Assembly: GCA_025200525.1 (NCBI GenBank)
Contig: CM045762.1
Location: 189,931,154-189,995,153, forward strand
Source: Camellia lanceoleosa
Lineage: Eukaryota > Streptophyta > Magnoliopsida > Ericales > Theaceae
DNA: 64,000 bases
Direction of reading: 5' to 3'
A model generated the notes under the pieces. It was not told the DNA's origin and did no database searches. It worked only from the letters and a program-made list of their open reading frames with translations. This document shows positions 44,637 through 55,852 of this stretch, in pieces. The position numbers were made by a program, and so were the translations under genes. Every line of letters begins with the position of its first letter. Positions within the stretch are counted from its first letter, which is position 1.

Positions 44637-45211
44637 GAAATGTGAAATATTTAACATGAGTTACTGTCTCATCTACGTTGTTGGCTAGGTTCTGAGCCGT
44701 AGTTGAATTGTGAATTGGATAAGAAATGGAAAAAATGAAATGAAACATGAATGCAGTGGTCATATAACGAAAGTGGTGTATTAATTGGTTGATGTGAGTT
44801 AAACATTTATTGATTGCTAAAGTCTTAGTTATTGCTCATATTGTGTTTAGCATATCTCTACTGGGCGTTGGCTCACCTTATATGGGACATCATTTTCAGG
44901 TACAAGTAGCATGCCACCTCCAAGGACATAGCTTGGATGGAGATGAGAGTTGAAGACTCTTTTTGATTCATTTGTTTGTATTAAACATGTGTACCAAGCC
45001 TTGGGCTTTCCTTGTATAGAGTTAGTACTCTTCTTTTTGTAACCAAGTGTTGACTTGGAAAGCTGTAAGCCCTTAGGGCATTTGTTTTTGTTGTTAACAT
45101 GTAATACTGTTGTAAGAACTACTCTGATGAATGGAAATGTGTTGATTTCTCTTATATCATTGCATGTCTAGAATGATGGGTTCTGTGTATAATTTTGAGG
45201 GCGTTACAACT

Positions 45212-45223
45212 TGGTATCAGAGC
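45212..45223 (+). promoter_or_regulatory. Primer binding site, tRNA-Met type
   Basis: TGGTATCAGAGC three bases after the LTR end. Confidence 0.85.
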
Positions 45224-45612
45224 GTGCCGGGTTCGAATACTTTGGGTACGTGGGAAGTGATTAGTATCACAATAGGTTTGTCTCGCTTGGTTAGAGACTT
45301 AGATGTAGTGTTATGTGATTATGTGATAACATGTTTATGTGACTACTTGGGTATGGGATTTAATTTCTAGGATGTTGATTGGATCCTTGGGTTTCTGGGA
45401 GTCTTGTTGGAAGAGCACTTGATCAATGCTGTTTCTAACCGGAACTCTAGTAACGCCTTGGGACTATCATCATCCGGAAATGAAATTCGTAAGTGCTTAT
45501 GTGTTTATGTGCTTACGTGGAATGAATTACAGCTGTCCATCGTGTTAGGACGGTAGTGAAACAGTTTCGGCACCTTTGTTGTTGTGCTAATACCTTTGTT
45601 GCTTTTACTAGG

Positions 45613-46599
45613 ATGCCTAGACGAGGGAGTTTTGATTTCCCTCCTTCCACACGGGAAGAGTTGCGGAAACAGTTTGTGGAGTTACGCCAAGGTACTACAC
45701 CTTTGGTGCAGTTTGAAGCGTGGCTCGTGAATCTGTCAAGGTTTGCCCCGGAATTGGTGGAGACGGAGGAATTACGTTCTTCAAAGTTTGAGAGTAGGTT
45801 GTGTGATAGCATCCGAGAAAGGATCGCAGGGTCTTGGCATAGGAGTTATAGTGTTCTTGTTAGGGCTGCGACTCATGTTGAGGCAGCGGTGCTAGCTATG
45901 GGACAAAATAGAGAAGAGCCTATGGTGATGGGTGTTGGCCGGGTTAGGGAGGAAGCTATTGCGGAGACTCCTGCGGTTTATAGGTACTCTAGGCCTGGTA
46001 AGAGGTGGAGGCGAAAGTATGCTCAGTCCCAGGTTAAGTCCTTCTCTTCGTCAGGGATTTCGGACTATTTTGTTGGGAGGTCCAGAGAGATTCAGGCATC
46101 AAACCAGCCTCAAAATAGGGAGTCTGTTAGTTGTTTCAAATGTGGTCAGCTGGGCCACAAGTATTCGGTTTGCCCACAGAGGAAGAGGGCAGGGCTGGCA
46201 GTCCAACCAGTAGTTGCACCACTTGAATCTTTTAGCCAGCCAGGTTTTGGGCCGATCTAATGCCCAGTGGGGAAGCAGCTGTTGGGGCCTCCATCAGCTC
46301 AGGCTTTGAACCAGCCTCGTGCTAGGGAGTCACTTACTTGTTGGGTGTGTAATCAGCCGGGTCATTTCAACCGTTTCTGTACTCAGCCAGGGGCTACTTT
46401 GGGGGTTTTACAACCTAGTCGAGTCCAGCCTTATTTGACTGGACAGGGGCAATACCGTTTTGGGGAACAAATAGGCCAGATTTCGAGGGCCTCGGGAGAG
46501 TCGAGTTCCCAAGCCCCGGTTGGGGAAGTCCGCAGTTGTTCCAGGTGTGGCTGGATGGGGCACGTCAGTAGTTCTTGTCCGTGGTTCGTAAGCTCGTAG
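45613..46599 (+). pseudogene. gag: gag-like protein with three zinc knuckles, one stop
   Basis: The ATG at 45613 matches the gag start of the Tekay element (MPRRG). The N-terminal capsid half is missing: the text goes straight to REELRKQFVELRQG and LSRFAPELVETEELR. CX2CX4HX4C knuckles: CFKCGQLGHKYSVC, CWVCNQPGHFNRFC and CSRCGWMGHVSSSC. The third is extra compared with the two of the Tekay gag. The only break is TAA at 46258-46260 between knuckles one and two; the frame is otherwise kept to TAG after 46596. It could encode an RNA-binding nucleocapsid-like protein if the stop is recent or read through. Confidence 0.8.
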
Positions 46600-48883
46600 G
46601 TTATCTTGGGTTGGAGATGACCAACTTTTGTGGTCCAGCGAGGGACGGTAGTGGTGGTAACACCGATAGGGTGGTTTTGTTTTGACTAATCCGTTTTGTA
46701 ATCGGTGAATTATCGTTTTGTAATCATTGGATTCTGTTGTGTAACCAATGTATTTTGGAAATGTTGGAACATCAAGGTTGTTTGTTTCTATATATATATA
46801 TATGTTTATATAGCTATGTGTGCCAGTACTTATCTATTTTCCTGAAATGGGCAGATTAGAGCATGTAGTGACTCTAAAAGTTTTATTGACGTAATAGGTT
46901 GTTGTGAGACCATAGAATTCTTGGTAATAATGCATTCATATGCGTGTGATATAGTTTGGGGAAAAATGAGGGCTGATGAGCCATGTTTTCAAATTTGAAA
47001 GGATTACTGAGAGATGCGTATCCCAATCAGGATTACTAGGAGGCGAGAACAGTATACTTGCCGGGTGTTCAAAATTTCATTAGTGTTATCTAATCGATCT
47101 TATGTATGTGAAAATGATGTTGATCTACTGTCGCGGGAACTCCTTGAGGGGATGGGAAGTGTGCGATTAATACTAGGTGTAGCATTCATTTAACATGGTA
47201 TCTTACGAGGGCATAGTGCATAATCTTGTTAGGATTAGACTTGTACCTTCGTGGTAGGTAATGTTGCTGAATTGGCATATGTATTGGTTGGTTGTTTCGA
47301 TTAAGGGAGTGTTGGCCCCTATAGGAGGGTATGGTTATTGGCATCGGGGAGTGATGTGTTCTAAGCAGCTGGTGCTATATCTCGGGTCATAGTATATAGG
47401 TGTTTCGTAAGTTTTCGAGCTCCTTTGTTAGGATCAAATGTGATAGGTTTGTACCTTAACACTGGTTAGGTTGGAGATGCTATCGTAAGGGTTGATCGGG
47501 TGTAAAGCCTGTGGTTAGGGTGTGACCCATAAATGGAGTCACAATGGTATGGTGTCTGGGGATAGAGATATGGGTTAATAGCGAGGAGGGTGAGGACCTT
47601 TACTCTGCTGGATAGTTAGGATGCTGAGTCTTTGAAAGCCTTGTCGGCGTCATGTTTTGGTGTTGGGGTATGGTGCAAGACAGTTGTTTAGTTGTAGTAA
47701 TGGCGGATGGTTGGGCACGTAGACCTAGTGTCTTGGTTGTACTCTCAGGATGAGTGATAAATAGGATGTGGAATAAAGGGTGGACCCTATGGGTCATTGT
47801 CAGACGAAGATGTTATGTTTGATTGTGTTTGGTGCGAACGGTTACTTAGTAGTGTAAATGTCGTGGTGTGGCAAACCCTGTCAATTAACTCTGTGCGAGG
47901 GAAAGGGTAAGCAAACTCTGTTACTACAAGTTCAGTCGAGGTGGTGGGTGAAATCCCTAGATGAGGAAGTTTTGCATAATACGATGCGTGTTAGTGTATG
48001 GTTCATACGTTGTTAGTAGATGATGTATAGAAGGGGATTAATCTTAGGGAATCCCAGGTGAATGCCTTGGTGAGGCTTTAATATGGTTACTGATGGGAGT
48101 GTGGTTTGAAGTTTGAAATTTGGTTTGAGGTTTGGTAAAGCTAGGTCACTTTGGCATAAGTGTCCGTCGTTCAGTTTGGATAGTGATAATACGAGTAAGG
48201 GGGTGAAAGTGTGTGGAGTAAGTGTGGCACACTGTTAGAGTCGTTTCGACTTATTCAGTCTTGTCTGTGTGGTGTAAGGCGCGTGGTGTATAAAGTTATC
48301 CTTTATGTTGCTGCATTGTTGGGAACTTCAAACGTTTAGGAGTCCCTATTGTGGTAGTACTTTTTTTGGGAATTGCGTCATTACTGTGAGTATGGCGGAT
48401 TTTGTGGGTGATTACGTTGTGATTCGCTTGAGGGAAATGGAGTACTCTTTGTGAACTAAAATGATCTTGAATCGAAATGTGGGTTTGCGATCCTTACTTT
48501 CGGGAAATAATTTGAGGAAAATCTCTGAGTTCGGCTGTGGCCAGTTGTAAGTGGCCAGTTGTGTGTCTGGGGAAAGACCTTGAAATTTTTCTTGGGGGTA
48601 TTAATGTGCTGTAATGTGGTTCCTTACCCTTGCTTCGTCTTTTGTGTCCCTATTTTGTGGAAGTTGACCAGAAATTTCGTGTACAAACGTTTCTCATGTT
48701 TCCTGTGTTGGGGTGGTGAGTACTAAATACTGATGTAAGTACTGTCGGTAGTCGAGATGCAGTGGCGGTCTCAGAACACTGTAGTGGTTGCGTGTGGCTT
48801 ACTATTATCATTGTTATCGGGTCTTGGGAAACGGGACCCTTCCATTAATAGAGGTGTTGTGGGAACATAACGGGGTTGGGAAG
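46600..48883 (+). other. Non-coding 2.3 kb segment replacing pol
   Basis: Between gag and the pol tail I find no protease, RT, RNase H or integrase motif in any frame, only short open frames. Base composition is more GC-rich than the surrounding intergenic DNA. A (TA)n lies near 46791. Origin unknown: it may be extremely decayed pol, filler, or captured sequence. Confidence 0.6.
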
Positions 48884-48946
48884 ACCACTTGGGTGAGTAA
48901 ATTTCAGATCCGAGAGAAATATCCAGATCTATTTGTGGATGCTTGA
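48884..48946 (+). pseudogene. Residual C-terminal tail of pol
   Basis: Reads TTWVSKFQIREKYPDLFVDA then TGA at 48944-48946. This equals the end of the Tekay pol (ATWERELEVREKYPDLFVDM). It shows the element derives from a full pol-bearing ancestor by loss or replacement of most of pol. Confidence 0.8.
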
Positions 48947-49699
48947 GCATGTGTTGTATATTGTTGAACTTTAAGACCATTGAATGTATCTTAAGTTGAA
49001 AAACATTGCATATGTTGAATGTATTATAGAACTGGAGATTATATCATGAACATTGACTATGATATGAACTTGTGAACCATGTATTTTGGGAATTCTTAGA
49101 TTTGAAGAAATATATGTTATAGCAGATGTTGTAAATTGCTTCTTGAATAGAGATAAAGTGACCAGTAATGGGTCAGGTTGTTGAACATTGAACTGTAATA
49201 TTGTTGAGAAATTTCAATGGGAAGTCTTTGGCAAACAAAATAGTAGGTGGTCAAGTGTTTTGAGTAACACCGTGCTTATGAAAAATGTTTACAAAACTTT
49301 TAAATTTCACATGGAAAGTGCAAGATTTATTTCGGAATACTAACATTGAAAATTTCAACATCTTTGAGAAATGTCTCATGAACTAGAAAGTGATTTTCTT
49401 TTATCTATGCAAACGATTTACTTTGGTCGTGTTGTTGGGAATTATGCATGTCGAGTAGTGACTTAGCTTGGGGTGCTAGTCGGTTGTTGGTGAATTGTTT
49501 CGAGGAAGGTTTGGTTTTGTTGAGGCCTTCATGCCTATAGGGTTGTCGTTTAGAACGTGTTCCCTTGGTTAATCTCTTCCTTGGTAAGAATAAATCGAAG
49601 GTTTGTTGTGAGAGTAATTTCTTTCCTTAGGGCTCGGGTGTTGAGTGCTCTGTGATCCATTGGCCTTGTGTTTTGGCGTTTCCTTAATTTCGGGGACGA
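48947..49699 (+). other. 3' UTR of the non-autonomous element
   Basis: Homologous in part to 12441-12858 (AACTTTAAGA, ATCATGAACATTGA) but longer by about 330 bp. No gene seen. Confidence 0.65.
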
Positions 49700-49714
49700 A
49701 ATTCTTCAAGGGAG
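49700..49714 (+). promoter_or_regulatory. PPT of the non-autonomous element, abutting the Ogre LTR
   Basis: AATTCTTCAAGGGAG after GGGGACGA, equivalent to the PPT at 12859-12870. The next base starts the Tat/Ogre LTR end (TGTAGACG), so the 3' LTR expected here is displaced. Confidence 0.75.
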
Positions 49715-52700
49715 TGTAGACGCGCTCCCGGGCGAGGGCCTTGCTACTACAGTTCAGACTCCCTTTTTGTTTGTTGCGGTTCTTAATCTGAACCAAAGAG
49801 TCCAACTCTGGCAAATCGTTTGGAGAAAAAACAGATTTTTGAAAAGAAGTGCCAAACATGGACTGCTTTGCCAGATACAGAGTCGCTACCTGAATATTTT
49901 TTAAATGGGGGAATTTAGAAAACCCTGACTCGGTGCCAGCTCGGGAACTTGGGTACGATCGGGGAAGGTCAGCTATGAGCACCCCCTCTCGCCTGATCCG
50001 AAGATCGGCCTCTACTAACCATGATATCCATTTTTGAAAATGTTATGTGTTCTTATTCCGATTAATTGGCTAGAATTACTATGTGATGCGCACAACACAA
50101 AAGTATAGACTAGATCGCCTAATTTGGAAATAAGCATTGCATATCCGTTTGTTTTGAAAATATTTTTGGAATTTGCTACTCGCAAGTAGGCTAAAACACG
50201 GATTTCAATGAGCTATTCCAACTCAAACAATCCAACCTTCACCCACAGGCATTCAGGCAGTTTATAGCACATAAGCATCTAGCCACATGGTAAGCATGCT
50301 ATCATGGCAACATTCACACGCATGTGATATGCTAAAGCATAAAAGCTTACCTAGTACTCCGAGCCAAAACAGAAACTAGTTAGTAATCATATGCATGATC
50401 CTAGTTCATGTTAAGGTGGCTAATGCAACACATGCAAGGATGCAATCTAGACAGGCTCGGCTATCTTAAACATGGCACGTGAAATGCTGCAACTAACACG
50501 TACTCAACTTGGAATCGAAATACAAGTGCAGTTAGCATGATATGCCGAGCCCGATGTATGTAAGACAAATGTATGAATGCACGCATGCTATCATACTGTT
50601 ATGCTAAATTAAATATGCCCTAGTCTACCATTATAAGCAGGTAAATAAAAAGGAAGAAAGACGTGGGATTGGAAGACATGCACACACTCACACACCCTTA
50701 TTACAAATACGCCCTCACTCGGAGGGACCAAATAAATATTACAGTCCGAATAATAAATAAATTAATTATGACAGAAATTCTAATTACTTAACAAATAAAT
50801 GCAAAAAGAAAGGTGGCCACAGCCCCTGCCTCGGGATACATGAATGATGCAAGCTTCAGTCCGTCATGCCCGGAAAGCCCGCACCATGCTACTACTGCCT
50901 CTGTTTTCCTTTGCCTTGCTCTCAAGACCGGCCAAAGTCCTGTGGGTATCTTCTGTGCACACTGTATAACACCATCGGCTAAAGGAAATGGCCACCGGCC
51001 GTGATAAAAAGCCACCGGCAGCTGGTGAAGTTATCGGCCATTCACCAATGGCCGGTCGGCACTAAGTGTTGCTGGTCGGCAAAAACTTCCTGCAAAAAAC
51101 AGCTTTTGACAGCAACAGAGGACAGGCAGTGCATGGCATGAAATTTCAGACAAATGTAAGCATGGCCATGCTCCCTATCATGTATTGGACTCAAGGGAGC
51201 ACGACCCTCGATCCTCGGGCCATCAATTGTGCATTTTGATGCATGATGGCCTAAGAGGCCAAGGTTGCAATTCAATGAGGATGCATGCAACACACAAATG
51301 AAGACCAAGACCCTATCATGCCAAGGTCAAGGGCCCCGATGACCGAGAGTTGAGACAAGTTGCATCACTTGTAGTATGAACTCTTCTCAACCCTCACACT
51401 TGGCTTGACACCCCAAACCAAGTAATGCAATGCATGTTATGCAAACATGGCTCCACAATGCAACCTAATACTGAAATGCAAACATGCCAAATGTAATGCA
51501 ATCTATCATGTTAAGTATGCAATGCTAGACATGGATAATCATGCAAAAAGATTAGCATGTGACAAGACCTTATTAAACAAATATGCAACAAGCATGGGAC
51601 AAGCATGCAATAGTGGACTTAAACCACAAGGGGGCAGACCTCAATCCACCCCAAAACAGTGGCCAAAAGTGTCCCAAGATGGTGGGCTAACACTCATGCT
51701 AATATGCAAGCTAGTGGGCCTAAAGCTAAGGCACAAAAGAGAGCACTTTACTACCATCAACATGACCATACGTGGTATGAATTAGACAAGTAAAAACAGA
51801 ATTCTAGCATGCAAAAATGGGCTCCAAAGCCCACTGATATGACAGTCTTGAAAGCTCAAATACTTAGGCATACACAATATTCATTTCAAAGCATAAAAGG
51901 GCACACCTTCAAAGCATGAGAAGAGTAATGAATGCAAGCATACAAGCATGATTTATAGACTGAAATATGATCCTAAATGATGCCAAATCATGAGGATGGT
52001 CTAAGCTAAGCATGCTAGAGACCAATATACCCAAGGCTCACAAGCCAAAACACAAAGAGGTGACACCAAACATGGCAAGCATGACTGAAACAGTGGCCAA
52101 CAGACCTTGATCATGGCGAAATGATGCTAATGCCCTCATGAAGTTAGGCTAACACATGCAAGAATCATGGCCTAAACACAAGATGCATTTCTATGCCAAA
52201 TAGAGGAATGCAAAACAAGTATATCATGCATGAAAGAGGCCAACAAACCCCCATGAGACAGAGATAAAATATGCTCCAAAACACCCAAATAAACTCTGAA
52301 ATGAAGCCATACAAGACTAGATATACATGCCACCTTGTGAGCCAAGAACAAAGGTCAAAGAGGGACAAAGGGGAGAGGGGTGTCCCTCCCTTATACAAGA
52401 CTTCAAACCACCTTCCTCACCACTGAAAATCCACTGATTTTTAGTGGTGAGAAGACTCAAACACTCAAGTAAACAAAGCCTCACAAAGGAAGCACCAAAG
52501 AGGCCAAATAAGACCTAAGAGGGTGAGTTTGAACTCAAACCACAAAACACCCTCAATGAAAGTTCTTAAGCATGAAAATATAAGCTTTTGTTATGTTATG
52601 CACAAAGCCTAAATCAGCAAGAAAGACAGGTAGAAAACTAGTGCAAGTTTGGGGAAACTAAAGCAAAGTGATTACCCTTGAAGAACCCTTGAAGAACAGT

Positions 52701-53594
52701 TGGTCCAGCCGCCCTTTACTGATCAAAATCAGTTCAAAATCTCGAGAAACAACCCTCAAAGCCTCTCAATCTCGGAGCTAGGTGTAATGGTGTGTGTTAG
52801 TGCAAAAGTAAGGTCAAAATGCAGTATTAGGCCACCAAAACACACACAAAGGGGAGAGAGAGGGGAATATAGAGAGAAGGAGTGTATCACAGATGTATAG
52901 ATATATATGAGCTCTGGTTTTTGTTCAAAAATGGCCAACCTCTTCCAAAGGGAGAGGAGGGGGGCTTATATAGGCAAAACAAAAGGTTCTAGGCTTCTCC
53001 AAGAAGCCAAAGGAAAGGGGCAAAGGGTGCAAAGGAGTCTAGGCTTCTAGAGGAAGCCAAGACAGCTGGCCAAGCTTCTCCAAGAAGCTTGGCGAAAGGG
53101 TTCAAGCTTCTAGAAGGTTAGGGGGTTCAAAGGCTCACAAGGGTGCAAAGTGGTAACACTTATGCACGGGGGAGTGTGATGGTGCATTCCAGCTGGCACA
53201 GTTGGCATGCACCAGGCTTGGAGGGTGCAAAGGGGTCACACCGGCTAGCAAAAAAAGTCACCGGCTGAACATAGTGCCGGTCGTCCAAATATAGTGCCGA
53301 CTAGCAGTTGATAACAAGAAACCACGGCTGATGGCACCAAGCCACAGCCGGTGAGGTAGAGGGGAGGCCGGTGAGATGTGGGGATGGCCAAAAAGCCATT
53401 CCCTACCCTTCAAGGCAAAAGCACAAGTGTTGGGTGCCAAAACCAAACACGAAACAGTCGAGTCGAGAGATCCTGAGGCAAGGCGCACCGCCAAAACCTC
53501 CGGGAACTCAGGACGAACACAAACATGGATAATCACTGAGTGTTCAAGCGGTGATGTCCAAGTCTTGAGGATGGTCAAAAATGGGGTGTCTACA
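49715..53594 (-). repeat. 3' LTR of the Tat/Ogre-type element
   Basis: On the minus strand it starts TGTAGACACCCC (53594) and ends GCGCGTCTACA (49715). It matches the solo LTRs 19784-24448 and 55853-60134. The PPT lies immediately upstream in its own orientation, which fixes it as the 3' LTR. A conserved TGGCGACTC-like word (here TAGCGACTCTG) lies about 170 bp from the end. The left flank is GGGAG; the right copy of the target duplication is outside the window. Minor AT-rich promoter text lies near 52900. Confidence 0.88.
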
Positions 53595-53608
53595 GTTGCC
53601 CCTCTTTG
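53595..53608 (-). promoter_or_regulatory. Polypurine tract of the Tat/Ogre-type element
   Basis: On the minus strand AAAGAGGGGCAAC directly precedes the LTR start TGTAGACACC. Its position marks the right-hand DNA as internal region. Confidence 0.8.
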
Positions 53609-54232
53609 ACAGAACTCGAAAGTCATAACAATGACGGGAGTGAATGTCAAAGCCCAGAGACGACCCATTTTTGACAAGGCCGAAGACTTAGACAAAGCAT
53701 GCAAGACAAACAAGATATGCGCCCGAAGGCAGGGACAAAATGCAACTGAAAATGCAAGAAGCCGAGCATAACTTATGATCATGCAAAGGAAAGCTCTAAT
53801 GAAGCACATATGCGACAGTTCTAAGCTACAATACTCCAAACTACACTACAATGTGGAAAGGATGTAAGAGAATTATGGAATTCTCGATACGCCCCACTCG
53901 GAGGATACAATACCTGTCCGGTTCGTCTGGTTGCACCAGCTTCAAATGAACCATACATACAATATCGTGCCTGCAAAGAAAGCAACTTTAACAGATACAA
54001 TATCGTTAGTAATATGCATGACAATGCAATCGAAAGTGCGTGACAACGCAAGTCGAGTGGGATGCATAACAATGCTGTTTAGAGTAATCATAACAATGCT
54101 ATGAAAACACAAGCACAAGCAAGTAAAGAACACGCAACAACGTGTACAATGTGTGTGATGGGAAAATTTGAACATATGTAAGTGAAGCATAACGTGACAA
54201 CGCATGCGATGTGTGTAGAACAATCTAGCAAA
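53609..54232 (-). other. 3' UTR of the Tat/Ogre-type element
   Basis: Non-coding spacer between PPT and tandem array. Short, imperfect repeats of GTGACAACGCA occur near 54010-54200. No gene seen. Confidence 0.6.
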
Positions 54233-55267
54233 GTAATGCACGCATGCAAGCGATGTGTATAGAAATTTGAAATTGGACTCTGAGATTGAACACATGTAAG
54301 TAAAGCAAAGCATGCATGCAAGCAATATGTATAAAAGAAACTTGAACACATGTAAGTAAAGTAATGCACGCATGCACGCAATGTGTATAAAAGAAACTTG
54401 AACACATATAAGTAAAGCAATGCACGCATGCACGCAATGTGTATAAAAAGGAACTTGAACACATGTAAGTAAAACAATGCACACATGCACGCAATGTGTA
54501 TAAAAAGGAACTTGAACACATGTAAGTAAAGCAATGCACGCATGTACGCAATGTGTATAAAAAATGAACTTGAACACATGTAAGTAAAGCAATGCACGCA
54601 TGCACGCAATGTGTATAAAAAAAGAACTTGAACACATGTAAGTAAAGCAATGCACGCATGCACGCAATGTGTATAAAAAGGAACTTGAACACATGTAAGA
54701 AAAGCAATGCACGCATGCACGCAATGTGTATAAAAAGGAACATGTGCATAAAAAGGAACTTGAACTCATGTAAGTAAAGCAATGCACGCATGCACGCAAT
54801 GTGTATAAAAAGGAACTTGAACACATGTAAGTAAAGCAATGCACGCATGCACGCAATGTGTATAAAAAGGAACTTGAACACATGTAAGTAAAGCAATGCA
54901 CGCATGCACGCAATGTGTATAAAAAGGAACTTGAACATATGTAAGTAAAGCAATGCACGCATGCACGCAATGTGTATAAAAAAGAACTTGAACACATGTA
55001 AGTAAAGCAAAGCACGCATGCAAGCAATGTGTATAAAAAGGAACTTGAACACATGTAAGTAAAGCAATGCACGCATGCACGCAATGTGTATAAAAAGGAA
55101 CTTGAACACATGTAAGTAAAGCAATGCACGCATGCACGCAATGTGTATAAAAAAGAACTTGAACACATGTAAGTAATGCAATGCACGCATGCACGCAATG
55201 TGTATAAAAAAAGAACTTGAACACATGTAAGTAAAGCAATACACGCATGCACGCAATGTGTATAAAA
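54233..55267 (-). repeat. 57-bp tandem array, about 18 copies
   Basis: Plus-strand unit: AACTTGAACACATGTAAGTA, AAGCAATGCACGCATGCACG, CAATGTGTATAAAAAGG. Central copies are nearly identical; the left copies (54233-54400) are more diverged, and one unit near 54740 carries an extra AACATGTGCATAAAAAGG. Because 57 is 19 codons, the minus strand is open in several frames for up to 480 residues. This is an artefact of the period, not a supported gene. Such arrays in Tat 3' UTRs are known as possible seeds of satellite DNA. Confidence 0.93.
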
Positions 55268-55852
55268 ATTGATGGGATACAAAGTACTGCGACACAGTAT
55301 CATTGAATGATTGGTGAAATTCACAAGATATGAAAAGGATACGAGGAGAGACGTCCTTCGCACGCCTCGAGCATCGCTCACAAAAGTCATGGCCTGAGGT
55401 CAACTCGAAGGTCCACTCATGTTCGAAAAGTGCATTTTCCTGCATTGTCTTGAATGATGAAGGTGTAAAACCACCCAATCAACCCGAACAAGGGTGCGGA
55501 ATGCGCACTGACCGCAAAGTGGAGGTTGCTGGTATCTCTTCCGATACTTTGCTACCTCGCTATTCTCTTGCTTTTCTTTCCTTTTTACTGGTAGTTTACG
55601 CACATTACACTGCCTCAGACAAGTTTTATTTTTCAAAAGCGTGTGTTTTTGCAAAACACATGATGAAAATGAAACAGCCATTTTGTTCAAAATGTGTTAC
55701 ATTTGTGTTCTCTATGTATCGCACCGCATGTCACCACATAACAGTGTGAATGAAATTGAAACTGTGTTTTGAAAACAAAGCATCGCATCGTAATAATCAG
55801 GTAGTGAACCAATTACAACTTGATAAGCAAAACAAAGACTCGACAAGCTAGC
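55268..55852 (-). other. Internal spacer of the Tat/Ogre-type element
   Basis: Non-coding. It ends with the left TSD copy CTAGC (55848-55852) of the nested solo LTR. Similar words (ACAACTTGATA, CAAAGACT) recur on both sides of the insertion. Confidence 0.55.

Larger units (their letters stand above)
43020..45208 (+). repeat. 5' LTR of the non-autonomous element
   Basis: Starts TATAGCGATCCCGG and ends GAGGGCGTTACA just before the PBS. It is diverged from the Tekay LTR but collinear: promoter palindromes, GGGCTA-CGGTGGAGG block, minisatellite zone, GGCTCACC...CATCATTTTCAGGT block, and the AACCAAGTGTTGACTTGG end region. Size is 2189 bp. Confidence 0.85.
43020..49714 (+). mobile_element. Non-autonomous Tekay-related element with gag only
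   Basis: A 5' LTR, PBS and leader similar to the Tekay element at 5280-17748 are followed by a gag with three zinc knuckles, then about 2.3 kb without recognisable pol, a short pol C-terminal tail, a 3' UTR and a PPT. The 3' LTR is not in the window because a Tat/Ogre element begins exactly at the PPT end. The arrangement resembles the class called terminal-repeat-with-gag elements. Its transposition would depend on pol from an autonomous relative. Confidence 0.75.

Noticed and set aside
44202..44657. Repetitive peptides on both strands
   Set aside because: By-products of 39-bp and 33-bp minisatellites in the LTR.
46600..48883. Hidden pol in the gag-only element
   Set aside because: I looked for the RT, RNase H and integrase words found in the two other elements and saw none; only the final 20 codons of pol remain at 48884-48946.
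54233..55267. CRISPR-like regular repeats
   Set aside because: The array is a plain head-to-tail tandem repeat with no unique spacers, in a plant genome.
53942..55478. Very long minus-strand open frames (up to about 480 residues) with a 19-residue repeat
   Set aside because: They exist in more than one frame over the same 57-bp array because 57 is divisible by three and the unit has no stop; composition is unnatural and no known repeat protein fits.
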